Shown here piece by piece: positions 10,601 through 24,500 of a DNA stretch of 64,000 bases. Each line of letters starts with the position of its first letter. The stretch's first letter is position 1. The notes under the pieces are model-generated. The model was given only the letters and a program-made list of their open reading frames with translations, was not told the DNA's origin and searched no databases. Source of the DNA: Saccharum officinarum (lineage: Eukaryota > Streptophyta > Magnoliopsida > Poales > Poaceae); contig CM036160.1 of assembly GCA_020631735.1 (NCBI GenBank), forward strand, positions 2,278,407-2,342,406. The letters are read 5' to 3'. Made by a program: the position numbers and the translations under genes.

Positions 10601-11607
10601 GTCAAATGATCTGGAGAGGTATATGTTGGAACCCCTACTGAAAGTTGCTGGTGAGTTTGACATCTTAGCTTGATGGAAAAACAAGAGACAAGAGTATCCT
10701 ATCCTTTCACAGATTGTTAGAGATGTAATGGCTGTACAAGTATCAACAGTAGCATCCGAGTCTGCTTTTAGTGCTGTTGGTCGTGTTGTTGATCCCTATC
10801 GTAGTCGTTTGGATCCCGAGATGGTACAAGCATTAATTTGCACAAAGGATTGGGTTGCTGCAGCAAATAAAGGTGCTCATTTTACCTGTTTTTTCAGTTA
10901 GTCACTTGTAATTGCAGGAGAATAATACTTTGATTTTTTTCCTTTCTAATTTTTTTGTTCAGATCGTAAAATGGTTGGATCAATTGTGAATGATCTTGAG
11001 GTTGACACTTTGATTAATGTTCTGGCTAAGCTGAAAATTGAGGTACGTTTATTGACTGCTTGATATGAAATATGCTAGTTGCTACATCAAATTTTAATTC
11101 ACTTTGCAAACTTAAAACTTGTAGGAGGAGGGAGAGGACGCTGAGGACATTGAGGAAGACAAAGACATGCAAAGTGATCCTGATATCATGGATGATGCTA
11201 ATGAACTGTAGTCGGTAGACGTTCATGTTCTGTTAATTGCTTGACGTTCATGTTCTGTTAATTGCTTGTTCTAGACTTGTGTTATGTAGTTGGTCGTGCA
11301 CTTGTTTAATGCTATGCACTTGAACTAGATCATGCATTTGTTAGTTGTGAACTTGTTATGTATTTGGACGTGCACCTTTTTAATGCTATGCACCGTGGGT
11401 CGGTGACTCTGTATTTCGTATTGAATTTTCGTATACCGACCGTGTTCGATAAAATTCCACTCGAATTGGTTCGTTTCCGTGTTCCGTAAGTTCGTGTTCG
11501 TTTTCGTGTCTGACTTGTTCGCTTTCGCTTTCGATTTCGTATTTCTAATGTAGAAGTAGAAAACGGTTGAGGAGTTTTTCGACCGAGTTCGACCGCTTTC
11601 ATCCTTA
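7691..11607 (+). mobile_element. hAT transposon in GDSL intron 1, TSD CATGTGAT
   Basis: A 3917-bp element with terminal inverted repeats TAAGGATGAAAGCGG and CCGCTTTCATCCTTA. It is flanked by perfect 8-bp duplications CATGTGAT (7683-7690 and 11608-11615), the hAT signature. Subterminal regions are rich in ATTCGGTTT/CCGAAT motifs. It encodes one transposase gene on the same strand. Removing it and one duplication leaves an intron of about 96 nt ending catgtgatgcag, so the insertion point is 12 nt from exon 2. Confidence 0.95.
8262..11211 (+). pseudogene. hAT transposase (zf-BED, RNase H-like, dimerisation domain) with one premature stop
   Basis: Four exons: 8262-8376, 8749-10872, 10963-11042 and 11125-11211, all with GT-AG borders and consistent phases, about 801 codons. 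In order: Ser/Thr-rich N-terminus, a BED zinc finger (GYCNFSRC...GTTAFKNHLKSKH), then the RNase H-like core with MDMWTS and LTLDNASSN (the two Asp motifs), CACHILNL, WNSTYLML, the hAT C-terminal dimerisation motif (YPILSQIVRDVMAVQ...SESAFSAVGRVVDPYRS), and an acidic tail. The protein cuts and pastes hAT DNA in the nucleus. Codon 680 is TGA (10671-10673) in LA-stop-WKN, where the family has Trp-Trp. This would remove the dimerisation domain that active hAT enzymes need. The stop is present in both overlap copies, so it is probably real. Confidence 0.85.
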
Positions 11608-11619
11608 CATGTGATGCAG

Positions 11620-12206
11620 TCGTGGAGTCGCGAGCAGTGGCTGCCGGCGGCGGCGGTAACGTTACGTCGTCCAAGCGCCACCACGAGCACGGTCACCACG
11701 GCGGCGGTCACCACCACGGCGGCGACAAGCGGCCGACGCACAAGCACATGCTGTTTGTGTTCGGCGACGAGTTCGCGGACGCGGGCAACCTGGCGTCGGA
11801 AGCGAACCTCGGCGGCTACTCCAAGACGTGGCGCTACCCGTTCGGCATGTCGGACGCGGCGCACGGGTGGAAGCCCACAGGCCGGTTCTCCGACGGGCTG
11901 GTGCAGTCGGACTACATGGCCAAGATCATGGGCAAGCGCGAGTCCCCGCCCGCCTACAACGGCGACGGCTGGGACGGCGAGGTCGTCGACCCTTCCGGCA
12001 TCAACTTCGCCGTCGGCGGCGCCGGCGTGCTGCAGGTGCCACCGGGCGCCGCGCCCGCGGGCACCCGCGTGGCCACGCTCCACGCCCAGGTCAGGCAGCT
12101 CCGTGACCTCGTCAGTGACGGCCTTCTGGAGGACAAGGACTTCGAGGAGTCGGTGGCGCTCATCGCCTTCTCCGGCAATGACTACGCACAAGTCGATGCC
12201 GACGGC
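11620..12206 (+). CDS. GDSL-like gene exon 2 (blocks I-III)
   Basis: 587 nt from the acceptor gatgcag| to the donor |GTAAGT, phase 1 in and phase 0 out, with no stop. It encodes the mature N-terminus with its His/Gly-rich linker and blocks I to III. Block I has Glu instead of the nucleophilic Ser. Very high GC at third positions, in contrast to the AT-rich flanking introns. Confidence 0.8.
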
Positions 12207-13954
12207 GTAAGTTTCATTCTCATATTTCTACTCCTACATGTATATATATATGACTGCGCTAAATGGTACCCAGGGTACTGATTATTATTCAGTACCCGAG
12301 CCCCAGCCTGTCCGACGGATCGCCCGCACCGAACAGGACTGAGCCCCCAACCTACCGACGGATCGCCCGCACCCAACAGGACCCCGCCGTTTTTCTTCGT
12401 ATATAGGACGTGGTCTGCTCGTGCGACCGATTTTTTTCTCTTCTTCTTTGGCCGATTTTTTTTCCATTTTTCTTTGGCCGATTTTTTTCCTTTTTCACGT
12501 GGTCTGCTCTCGGATGGGCTTTTGCGTTTTTTTCCTTTTTCTTTGGCCGCTCTCGGATGGCATGAACGGTTACTGTTTTCTTATTTTTGGAAGGTAGATT
12601 TTCTATTGAAATAGTTGAGGCAACTAAAATGTCTAAAAATAACTGGAACCATGATTTGATGTATTTATGATGGTATTGATAATAAAAGTTGAGTTTTAAT
12701 GGTAAATGAATCATACAAATCGTATTTCAAACCATAAACCTTTTTTTCCACCATGAACATAATTTTTCATGTAAATGAATCGCCAAAGAAGATTGAAATA
12801 CACTTTGCAGCTTGAATACACATGATTTTGTGTATCCCGTCTAAGTTATTCCATAAAAATCACATACATAGCTAAATAACCTTCAGGGAACATAGCTCTA
12901 CCATTCATTCAGAACAGGAAAATGTAGAACTTCATCAATTTCTAATCTTTTCTGTCAATAAAAAATAGATAACAACATAGCTCTATGCTTCACTTAAAGG
13001 ATCACTTTCACGTTCAATCAAATGAACCAATATTAATGGAATGATCTGTGCCAGCAAGACATGTGCAGTTTGGAATTCCATGATCCAGCTTCTTGACCGA
13101 AATAACAGAGGAATTTTATGGAGGACACAGGCATTTATGAACACTAATGGTGAACTGGGCTAGATCTGAAAGAGTGCACCACACCATCAGCAAAAATCAT
13201 TTGAATATGTTGTTGTCTATTTGGCAAACTGCTTGAAGATGACTAATTAACAAACACAAATCACATCCTTTAGCTGAAAGGGTTGCTGATCTGCACACAC
13301 TGAAAATTAACAAGTGCGTAATGGTACATTGGTTTTCTATAAAAAAAAGCTGTCGTGAAGCATATGAGCAGAAATACTTTTAAGGACTACTAGATAATTA
13401 ATTATCTGCTAGTTTAAATTATCTGATATAGCAGAAATACTTTTAGGGACTGCTGGATAATTAATTTAAGAAGCAAAGTGGCATGCATATTAGGATGTGG
13501 AAATTGTAGAATACATGAGCATATGGACAACAATGATCAGCTTTGGAATTCAAGAGCATATGAGCATCAGGTGCTCAGACATGCAATTGGCAAAAGCATA
13601 CCACAATGATTAACAGTCAGGAACCTTAAATCTGTGATATCAACAAGTGCATACATAGATCAAGATAGATAAATCTTAAAATCAATGCCAAATTTATGAC
13701 TGGTGAAGACAGTGATAAGTCCAAAAAAGTGTAGAGCATTCTCCAGCATACCTTTTTCGTGCTAGCGGCATGCCACTGTTGCTGATGGACAGATGAAGCA
13801 AGCGTCTTGTACTGGTGGAAGGCTAACTAAAATAATAAAAAAACAGAAATAACTAGTGATGATGATTTGGAAGCTAAAGCAGCCATAAATTTAACGATTC
13901 AAGATCTATTACAGGAATCATGTTTGATTACTGATTAGATTTCACAAATGGAAA

Positions 13955-14290
13955 AAGTCTACATAACCCCCAAAGCTTTGGCACTGCGGCTACTTTCACC
14001 CCCTGAACTTTGAAACAATCTAACGAGCACATTAAAATTTCTCAAACCGTTTAATTAACCCCCTGGAGTAGTTTTGGTAGCCGGTTTTGCCTACATGGCA
14101 ATCGAACCTGGCAGCACAAGACACACTGGCGGTGGGCCCAGCTGTCAGACCCCATCATCCGCACCCGGTCCACTCAATGCGCCGACGCTCGGTTTGAGAA
14201 CCAGCCAGACGAGCAAGAAGCAGCCGGAGGACAGTTACGGGAGATTAAGCAGGCAGCCGATGCTTCTGGTCCGCCCTACCCACTAGATTA
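13955..14290. repeat. Non-coding repeat with 'ctacataacccc...ctgaacttt' arm
   Basis: The motif CTACATAACCCCCAAAGCTT followed by CCCCCTGAACTTTGAAAC resembles arms of non-autonomous grass DNA transposons. A small ORF downstream is of low quality and I do not call it a gene. Confidence 0.3.
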
Positions 14291-16009
14291 TTTCCTCGAG
14301 TGCCTAACCTCTGCCTGCCACCACCGAGGGAGAGACTGCCTCGTCCAGATCAGTGTGTACTCTGAACTTCAGACTAAATTCACAGCCACTCAGACAGATG
14401 TGCTTACCTTCACCTTGCAGTCCCTGTTCAGCTGTTATTGTGCATCACAACATGTTTGCTGCTGTCATGATTGTGCTGGTTGTTGATTAACTCGGAAGCT
14501 TTTTTGTAACTAACCTGCGCTAGAGTCTACACTTCCTATATAGCAGCCAGTCTCATCTGGTAACTTTGATGTCTATGTCATTGCTCACACTTGCTTGCAT
14601 TTTCCCTGTTATTAGTTTGGCAATTATTCTTGTCTATCAAAGCTGAATAGTGTGTGTTTTTTTATGCGTGCGCAAACTGAATGTAGGATATCAAAGTGAT
14701 AATTGCAAATATTAGTATAAGAACCATTGCACAGGAAGTGCATCCCTTGGGAACACGTAATCTGCTGTCTGAATACATGTTTGAATGGGTGTATCTACAT
14801 CTCTTTTTTCTCTTGAAATGCTTGTTTGAATGGGTGTATCTGCATCTGTGAGAAAGTTAGTGTCCTGAGACTTCAGGTTAAGGAACCAAGGTTTTTGATC
14901 GCCATGGAGGAATAAATTTGCCATCTGAGAAACTATTGTTCCCAACCAGGCAAAATATTGTTTGTATCTAGGCAAATAATGTATGTGTTTCAATTTAACA
15001 AAAAGAAAATACTAGGCATGCTTGTATAGTTTTTAGTTTGGGAAATTTACTGTTTTCAGTCAAGGAAAATGCATATCCTGATGCAAGACATTTTTAAAAG
15101 TCTAAAACTTTGAAACATCAAACTGAATGATAAAATCCTGCTACATATAACTAAATGGCAAAACTGCAGATTATCTGATGGCTAAACTGAACAATTGTTT
15201 GATGGCAAAACTGAAGAATTGTTTGATAAACTAAACATGTTAATGCATAAAACTATACTGAGACTGAAACTATAAATGACTAAACTCAATAGATTGGCCA
15301 CGGATAAATGAAACTGAAGATTGTCTCATGGATAAACATTAGTTGCAAGTGAAAGATCTGGCTGCTGCCTGCTGAAGGCAGCCGCTGGCACTGGCCGCTA
15401 GCCCATAGAATCTGGTTTCATAATTTTAACTATTTCTTTTGCCCACATCTTCATTCAGTGCTACGCAATTAGCATAAAGAAACAAGCATCCACCTATGGT
15501 GCTTCTTTAGCCTGAGCAGATAAGCATCGGTTTGAATTTTTTGAGAAAGTATGGTGCTTCTTTAGCCTAAGCAAATAAGCTATTGAAAAGTATATGTCAG
15601 AAACCATAAACCATACTTTTCAGACGATGAATAGCACACACTGAATTTTTTTATTTTTTTATTTTTTTATATTTTTGCGAACACACACTGAATTTTTTCA
15701 ATAGCTTTGATCTGGAAAATTCATCTAACATATTGTATCTCCTGAGTTAACAGCCACTAGAAGAGTGGATTGAAGATTTGGAGCAACTCATGTACCAACA
15801 ATCTAGCACACAAACATAGGCACAAACCAATCTGAAGTGAACAACTCCAGAGCCTTAACCCACTGACAATATTCAGAGTACTATTGCAATTATCTAGGGC
15901 AGTAGGGGGGTCCAAATTATCTGTTGCTGGTGGAGCTTAAACGGAAGCTCCTGTTCTAGGGATTATAACCAATGATTCTATGTATGAGATTATAACTGAT
16001 GATTCTACG

Positions 16010-16041
16010 TATTCCCGTAGCAACGCACGGCATTCAACTAG
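16010..16041 (+). mobile_element. Helitron-like 3' terminus
   Basis: CCCGTAGCAACGCACGG (CCGT/ACGG stem) is followed after a short spacer by CTAG and a T, the usual Helitron 3' end. The 5' end was not located, so the extent of the element is unknown. It lies inside the 5.9 kb insertion. Confidence 0.35.
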
Positions 16042-17369
16042 TGAAAATCAAACATTTCTCTATCTTCAGGACATGGCATATCAAATTAAAATTTAGTATA
16101 GTGGGAGAGTCGCCCAACTAGAAAATAATTATGTATACATGGTAGTGTTGTATGTATACACAAAAAGAAATAAATGTTTGTATTGGAGGTAATATTAATG
16201 TCCAAGCTACCTGGAATCAGGATTAGAAATATTCATCAGACTATAGTAGAACAGCATGGCAAACCGTGGCATCTGACCAAGCATCATTTTCTAACCAAAA
16301 AAACAGAATGAAGGACATTTGTTGAAATAGGAAGACAGCTAGCAAATAGAATCATTTAATATCACAACAAAATTAAATGCACGGATACAGTATAAATGTA
16401 GTGTCATACAACTAAATAATTATCCAAATTACCTAAAATAAATCTATCCTGCTGGGAAAATGAATAGACCAAATAGTTGGATATACAGTCATGCACATAC
16501 AGAAAAAAGGAAAAAAAGAAAGGAGCTAGGGTGAGAAAGACCCAGGTCTCGTTGTCTTTTTTTTCGAGAACGAGCTTAGCACGGGTTTCATTTAGGAGTT
16601 AAGAAGTGTACAGCGCCCTTAATCATGCTCACACCACGGGGAGCTGCTATTCTAATTGAAATTCTAATAAGCATGCTTGGGTAGGAAGCTCATATTTGCA
16701 CCCATGTGAAACAAAATTTCAGTTTGTTATGGTGGTTGACACGGTTTGTATGGATAGGTCGCCGATCATGATATGCTGTTGCAACCATGTCAGCCAAGTC
16801 ACCAGCCAAATCATGCTCTAGTTTTTTCTCTATAATATATAGCCTCACTCTGTTTTCTATCTCACAAATCTCACTTTTTTCTTGAAAAATGATGCCTCAT
16901 TAACCAGCCCACTACCAATTTTTACTATCGTTTCATTGCCGCCCAAGTCTTCAGCTTGACTACCTAGATTTACTAGCAGAAAAAATGTTGACAAGCACAG
17001 TATGGTATGTGGTGTGCCTGGTCATCCAAATCTGCTAAAGAAAAAATACAAGCAATCAAAGTTTCATAGAGAACTACTCGTATTGTCATAGATCGACAAT
17101 TTTTTATGCATATTAATATTAACAAACAAACAAACTATACTACTGGAGCTTGCAAAAGATCAAGATTGGGACACAATATTTTTGTGCAGACTAATCGACG
17201 TTTCACCAGATGCTAGGTGTGGTGCATCCGGTCATGCATTGATTTGAATAAAAAGGGAATGGAAGTTGATTTGAATTTGGGAATTACAAAGAAGAACCCA
17301 CATATTTATCTGGAAACAAGCAAGCATGCACGGTGGGATACTACTCACCGTGACGGAGTCAGGGGAGAA

Positions 17370-17850
17370 CTCGGACTCCAGGGGCTCGCTGTACGTTGCC
17401 AGGGAGCCAAGCGTGCGGCAGAAAAGCGGTGCCCATGTGTGAGGCGAAGCTGCTACCGAGCGACATGGCGACCGCGCCCAGTGCCGCGGCGTCCGACGAT
17501 GTTCGTGGCCCAGCCAAAGGCGAGGATGGAAGCATAATAAAAATTAAAATCAGTTGAATCTGGACGGAGGTAGGAAGGGATCGAGCTATCGAGCTAGGGA
17601 GGAAGAAAGGACGCACCTTGTCGATCTGCTTGCTCCTCATCCCTCTCCTGCCTGCTGTCGACGGGATCTGAGGGGGCACGTCATGGATGAGGTGCCACCG
17701 GCGCTCCTTAACGTCGAGAGCAAGGTGGCCTTCCCGAACTCCGACGATGGGAGAACGTCGTTGCCTCCACGAGCTCGCCGGCGCTGCCGCTCGCTCGACC
17801 GCCTGGGAGCCTGCAGCGCCGCCACGCGAGGTGCCCGGAGCCGCCGCCAT
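17370..17850 (-). pseudogene. Possible captured gene fragment (minus strand)
   Basis: GC-rich sequence opens at an ATG at 17850 and runs to ...SKQIDK followed by GTGCGT, a plausible donor, near 17616. A second GC-rich piece follows at about 17530-17370. Codon use looks genic but no domain is recognisable. It may be a host gene scrap picked up by the surrounding element. Confidence 0.3.
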
Positions 17851-18122
17851 CGCCGCTCGTGGCTATCCTCAGAGGAGACGGCGGTGCAGAAGGTGGGCTC
17901 GTGGCGGAGGGGGCGGCGAGCTGGGCGAAACCGGCGAAGGGGGCGGTGGAGCTCGGCGAAACCGGCGTCTCCTCGACTTCTCCCCACGATCTCGAAACTG
18001 GAACGGAAAAAAACGGGATATGATAAAGAGGAGGCGGGCGCGGGGAGCTCCCGGGTGCGGTCATCTGGGCTCGGTACTCGGTAGGTTGGACTCGGGTACC
18101 GATTAATATTTAGTATCCAGGG

Positions 18123-18712
<590 letters not shown>

Positions 18713-18756
18713 GTTGAGTTGAGTTAGTTGTTAGGATTTGATCTGCATTGGAATAG

Positions 18757-18762
18757 AATAAA
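18757..18762 (+). promoter_or_regulatory. Candidate poly(A) signal of the GDSL gene
   Basis: AATAAA lies 45 bases after the exon 3 stop codon. From there to 19448 the DNA is AT-rich and without genes. Confidence 0.4.
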
Positions 18763-19316
18763 CTATAATGGACGAAGACTATAGCTTAGTTAGATTAGCG
18801 TCTAGCTATTAGCTTAGATTTGGAGTAGTTAATAATTCTTCGTCCATGATTGCTTATGCGTATGATAAAATCAGCTAGCAGTTTAGGGTTGAGTCCATCA
18901 GCTGATGCTGCCTTATATTGTACACTGTATTTCATTCATCATCATAAATATATAATGGAGCATCAGTAGATATGTTTCGTTGGGTTGAGTATATATACCT
19001 TTGCATTCTTTTCATTTGACACAAATATAATGGAAATGTGATTTATTACAAAATTTATGCTTAAATATTCTTATATCTTTTATCACGTAGTAAATAGCAT
19101 CGGACGTCACTTTTTTTTTTCCATATATGTGCAACCATTCTTTAAAATTAATGTATTATTATATTAGTTAGGCCTAGCTAGATGGGTTGTTCGTCCAAGA
19201 TCACAGATGCGCCAATTGCTAGTTCGTTGGGAAAGTACGTGTAACAAAAAATTACGTGGCAATCATATTTTGTCACATACGTTAGCTATCATGGTATGGT
19301 AGTCTATGGTAATCAA

Positions 19317-19393
19317 ATGCACCGCCCAACTACAGTACCAATTCTACCTCTCTTAATGCACCGCCCAACTACAGTACCAATTCTACAGCTAAT
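19317..19393. repeat. Short tandem duplication (~40 bp)
   Basis: AATGCACCGCCCAACTACAG followed by TACCAATTCTAC occurs twice in a row. The second overlap copy has it at about 33160-33230. Confidence 0.7.
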
Positions 19394-19448
19394 ACTCAGT
19401 TGTTGCTGCCCTCCCTCTCTCAAGGCTACTTACTGACGAACGATGGTG

Positions 19449-20843
19449 ACAACTCTGCTTACTCTTTTTTTTTTAGAACATGCATGACATATATTTCATT
19501 AAGCAGAGGAATAGAGTTTTGAACTACCACACCACGGTAATCCAAAGATTACCGATGCTACTCCTGAACTCAGCTCACACGGGATTGTAGATTACATGAA
19601 ACAAGATAAGTGCGACAAGAGAGAAGGGGGAGGGGACTACATCAACCCATATGACGAAGAGCGTCCACTGCCCCAGGGCCTGTAGCCCGTTGCAATCCAC
19701 AAGGACGCCTCATCCAGAATGATCTACACAAGTTCTGCCGGTTGCCGAGGTGCTCTGTCGAAGGTCCGTGCATTTCTTTCCTTCCAAAGATTCCACCCAA
19801 CAAGGAAGAAAAGAGAATCAAAACCCTGACGGATGGTCTTGGGCAGCTGTTTCCTGACGTTGGTCCACCATTCCATGATGTCGAGCTCCTGAACGTTCAC
19901 CAGATTTCGCAGACGAAAGGTTCAGAGGCATGATGACCAGACCTCTCTGCTGAAGACACAACCGAGGATGATGTAATCCATCGTCTCGGCCGCCTGATCA
20001 CAGATGATACATGATACATGAGCGGCTATCCTGAAGGCCGTGACGCCATCTTCTCTCCGCCCTCCAACACTTCTTATGTAGGACCAACCAGAAGAAGAGC
20101 TTGATGCGTGGCGGCGCTGCCGTCTTCCAAACCTGGTGAGCGCCCAACGGTCTTGAGCAGCCGAAGAACATGGCCCCATACGTGGACGCGGTCGAGTATT
20201 GCTGACTGGCCGTCAGCCTCCAGGCGAATGTATCCGGCGTCCCCGGCGTAAGCTGAACCTGTTCCAACAATCTGCAGAGGCCAATTAATTCGGTGAGAAG
20301 CCTCATTGTTCGAGGACCAGTGACATGGAGCACCCATGTTCATTCCTGCAGCGCCTCCACGACAGTGACACCCCACTTCTGCTTCGGCACTGCTGCAAAT
20401 ACCGTCGGCGCCAAGCAACGAATGTTGGATCCCTGAATCCAGTTGTCAGTCCACAACATCGTGGATTCTCCATTGCCCAAGATCGAGACGGTGGCTGCCC
20501 TGAATAGATCAAGTACCAGGCCCTCCACATCATCAGGCAACAAAGTCCAGGAACGGTTGTGGTCGACTCAGCACAACCAAGGCCACCTGAGTCTCAGCAC
20601 CAGACCTGTCCGTCGAAGATCCGTTATGCCCAGACCACCTAGATCACGCGGTCTACAGCAACCTGCCAAGCCACCTTGCATCGCCCCCCTGACACAGAAG
20701 CTGCCCCGGACCAAATTAATGCTCTTTGGAGCTTGTCAATGCTCTCAATCGCCCATGGAGACAAACCAAGGCGATGGACATGTGCACTGGAATCACCGAC
20801 AGAGTGCACCTGACCAAGGTCGTTCTTCCTGCAATGTTTAACA
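19449..20843 (-). mobile_element. LINE1 3' part (first contig), ended by the gap
   Basis: Minus-strand L1-type LINE. Its 3' end is an oligo(A) tract (plus-strand T run from 19465) next to the 16-bp duplication ACAACTCTGCTTACTC at 19449-19464. Inside is the C-terminus of ORF2 with the reverse-transcriptase zinc-binding domain (VWKTAAPPRIKLFFWLVLH, then CIICDQAAETMDYI..CVFSREVW) around 19950-20330. The upstream part (NIAGRTTLVR) runs into the N gap. This is the same element as 33309-45474. Confidence 0.85.
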
Positions 20844-20943
20844 NNNNNNNNNNNNNNNNNNNNNNNNNNNNNNNNNNNNNNNNNNNNNNNNNNNNNNNNN
20901 NNNNNNNNNNNNNNNNNNNNNNNNNNNNNNNNNNNNNNNNNNN
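20844..20943. other. Assembly gap, 100 N
   Basis: Exactly 100 N, a conventional scaffold spacer of unknown true size. The flanking contigs overlap by 13.7 kb, so the true gap is negative. Confidence 0.99.
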
Positions 20944-21525
20944 CCGAATGATTTGGGAAGGCCTTCCCGTATCCCTAGCTAGGGCTAGTTTCTGCAGGAT
21001 ATAAATAGGAGCAGCGGCAACCCGTTGAGAGAACGCAGCCAAACTTCTTCGTCTCAGGGGTGTTTGTTTGAGGAGTTAAAATTTAATAAATACTTCTTTG
21101 TCTTAGGGGTGTTTGGTTTGAGGAGTTAAAGTTTAACAAATATTGTAGCACTTTCGTCTTATTTGACAAAAAGTTTTCAAATCTTAGATTAATTAGGCTT
21201 AATAGATTCGTCTCATAAATTACTCCTAATTTGTACCGACATGCATGCAATTAGTCTATATTTAGTACTCCATGTAGTTGAGGAAACATTGATGTGATAG
21301 GAGTTAAACTTTAACGAAATGAAACCAAACAGGCCCTTACATCTCCCACATAGGTCCCACATCGCCAGCGACGAAAGCGACGACAACAAGAAGCTCCTCG
21401 CCGCCGCCTGCTTCGTTCTCCTCTTTCTCAATGGTAATGCTATGCTAGCTTATTGCATTGTCGGTCGTCTACATTATATACACATACAGATCGATAGATT
21501 CTGAATGAATTTCTATGCATGTGAT

Positions 21526-24500
21526 TAAGGATGAAAGCGGAACGGAAAATATCCCGAACCGAACCGCACCGTTTTCTAGATTTGACCCGAGCGAATTCGT
21601 ATTTACGGACAAAATACGGAATACTAAATTCAAATTCGAAATACGGAATACAAAATTCGAAATCGGAACGAATTCGGTTAAGGCTTTTTTTCGACCGATT
21701 TCTACATTATATTCGGAGTGACCCGTATTTATAATTCGGTTTGAACCGAATTTGGTCCAGTACACAAAGGTGCATAACATAGCCACTCAACGGCCCAGCC
21801 CAAAACAAGTTGACAACCCTAAATTTTTATCTTGTCCGGCAGCCTCCTCCCCTCCCTATTCCCTTCCTGGCGGCTGGAGGCTGGAGCACCGCGCAGACGC
21901 GCCGCCGCGAGTCGCGACGCCGCCCCTCAAGGTCTCCACTCGAGATGCCGCTCTCCAGTCACGAGTGACGCCGTCCCTCCGACTCGCGACGCCGCTCCTC
22001 ATCTCCACCTGCCAGTGTCGCCGCACCTCATCTCCAGTCCACTTGCACGCCGCCGCTCGCCGAACACGACAGAAGCAGCGCCACCACTCCGCCCGTCGAT
22101 GGCGCCCGCTGGAGGAGGGGTTCTCTGCTCCTGGAACGAAGGCAAGAGTAGGAGTAGGACCAAGAGCATGCGCCACCTTCCGTTCCGCCGCCGGTAGCTC
22201 CGATGGCAACGGCAGGTACTGGTTCTGTGGTTCATCTCCTTCAGTAATCATCAGGCGGATCTAGCCACGGCATACCCTTAGTTAGCATTTTATTTCTGCT
22301 TGTGATTGATTTTAGTTAGCATTTAGTTTGCATACGTTTTTCATCCCGTTCATATTTTTCCTTTACATTGTAAACTGAAGCCAAGGCAGGAACTGTTACC
22401 TTGTTTTTGCATAAAGTTAGTATCAAATATCAGATGGCACATTTATTTCTGCTATTTGCAATTTTCAATTTCAACTAAATGAGAAAAGAAAAAACACATG
22501 TATCTGTTTTGTCAGTCTTCAACTTTTGTAGGATTGAGTTAGCTCATTTCTCTTAAGTCTTAACAATGTTTTCACTTGGCTCTTGGCAGGACAAAGGGGC
22601 AAAAAGCTCTGCATCTCAAAGTATTAGCACTAGTGGAACTTGTGAAAGTCCAGCTACAGAAGCATCAATAGCAGCAGCAGTGCAGTGATGGGTTCTTCTG
22701 CTCCAAATGTTGACACCAGTTTTACCGGACCCGCTTGTGCACCAGCAACAACCACAACTCCAGCTAATGTTAACGATGATGACCTAGAGGATGCCGAGGA
22801 TGAAGAGGAGGCTCACCTTTCTGGCAAGAGGTTCAAGAAATGCACATCATGGGTCTGGAATTACTTCACCAAGAAAAAGGAGTTTGCACAGGTGGAAGGA
22901 AAGGAGGTTGAGGAGATTTGGGGATACTGCAATTTCTCTAGTGTGATCAGAGATATATAGCTGAGGGCGTCTGTGGGACAACTGCATTCAAGAACCATTT
23001 GAAGTCAAAACACAGTGTTATCAAGGGAACAACAACAGCTTAAAGTTGGTAAGATCCCTGGTTCTGTAACTGCTCAGGTTCAGCCTTTCAAAATATGACC
23101 CAGAAGTTAGCTTGAAGAAATTGAATTTGGCAATAACCATGCATGAATATCCTTTCAACATAGTTGAGCATGAGTATCTTGTTGATTTCATAAAATCTCT
23201 CCGTCCTAAGCTTTCCGATAAAATCTCGTGTCACTGTTAGGAAAGAAATGATGGACAAATATATTGAAGAAAAGGAAACTCTATATGCATACTTGAACTA
23301 AATGAAGTGCCGCTTTAGTGCAACAATGGATATGTGGACCTCATGCCAAAACACAAGGATACATGTGTGTTACAATTCATTGGATAGATGATAGTTGGTG
23401 TATGCAAAAGAGAATTATTGGTTTCTTCAATGTAAAAGAGTAGGCATACTGGTGCAAAGTTGTCTCAGACATTCACTCAAGTTATGGTGAAATGGTACAT
23501 TGAAAAAAGATTGTTTGCTTTGACTTTGGATAATGCTAGTTCAAATGAAGTGGCTGTCAATGATATAATTTCAGATCTTAAGAGAATGCTAATGGTTCCC
23601 TTGTGTGTGATGGGATGTTTTTTCATGTTAGATGTGCTTGCCATATTCTCAATTTGGTTGCTAGATATGGGCTGAAAGTGATTTCAGGAACACTCAGGAA
23701 GGTCAAATCACTTGTACTAGCTGTGAAAGGGTCTCCATTGCAGTGGGAAGAGCTTAGAAAATGTGCCACCGAAGCTAGGTTGGATACAAAGAGGGGTATT
23801 CAAATGGATGTTTCAATAAGATGGAATTCTACTTATCTAATGCTGAGAGATGCCTTGTACTACAAGGATGCATTTATTAGGCTAAAGTCTTCAAATCGAC
23901 TTAGGTATGCCAAGATTTCTCCATCTTCTGATGAATGGGACAATGCATTGACAATTTTTGGTTGCTTGAAGAAATTTTATGATCTCAGTGAAATTCTCTC
24001 TGGCACTCTCACATCCTACTGCAAACTTATTTTATAGAGGTTTTTGTGATATAAAGGTCTTGCTTGATGACTGGTGCTATAGTACTGATCCTACAATTAG
24101 AGAAATGGCAGTCGCTATGAATGCAAAATTTGAGAAATACTGGGAGCAGTCCAACATTGCTCTAGCTGTAGCCTGTTTTCTTGATCCTAGGTATAAGAAA
24201 AGGCTCATAGAATACTACATGAAGAAGTTCCATGGGGTTCATTATGAAACTGAACTTGATGAGTTTATTAGTGTGGTAAAGAAACTGTACAACTTTTATG
24301 TTACTACTCCTGCTTCTACATCATCAAAGCCAACTAGTGAAGTGGCTGCACCTGCACCTAGTAACACAGTTGATGTATTAATGGGAAATGTAGACCATGA
24401 CCTAGAAGAATTCTTATATGATGCAAGCGAACCTGCTATGGCTGAGTCAAATGATCTGGAGAGGTATATGTTGGAACCCCTACTGAAAGTTGCTGGTGAG

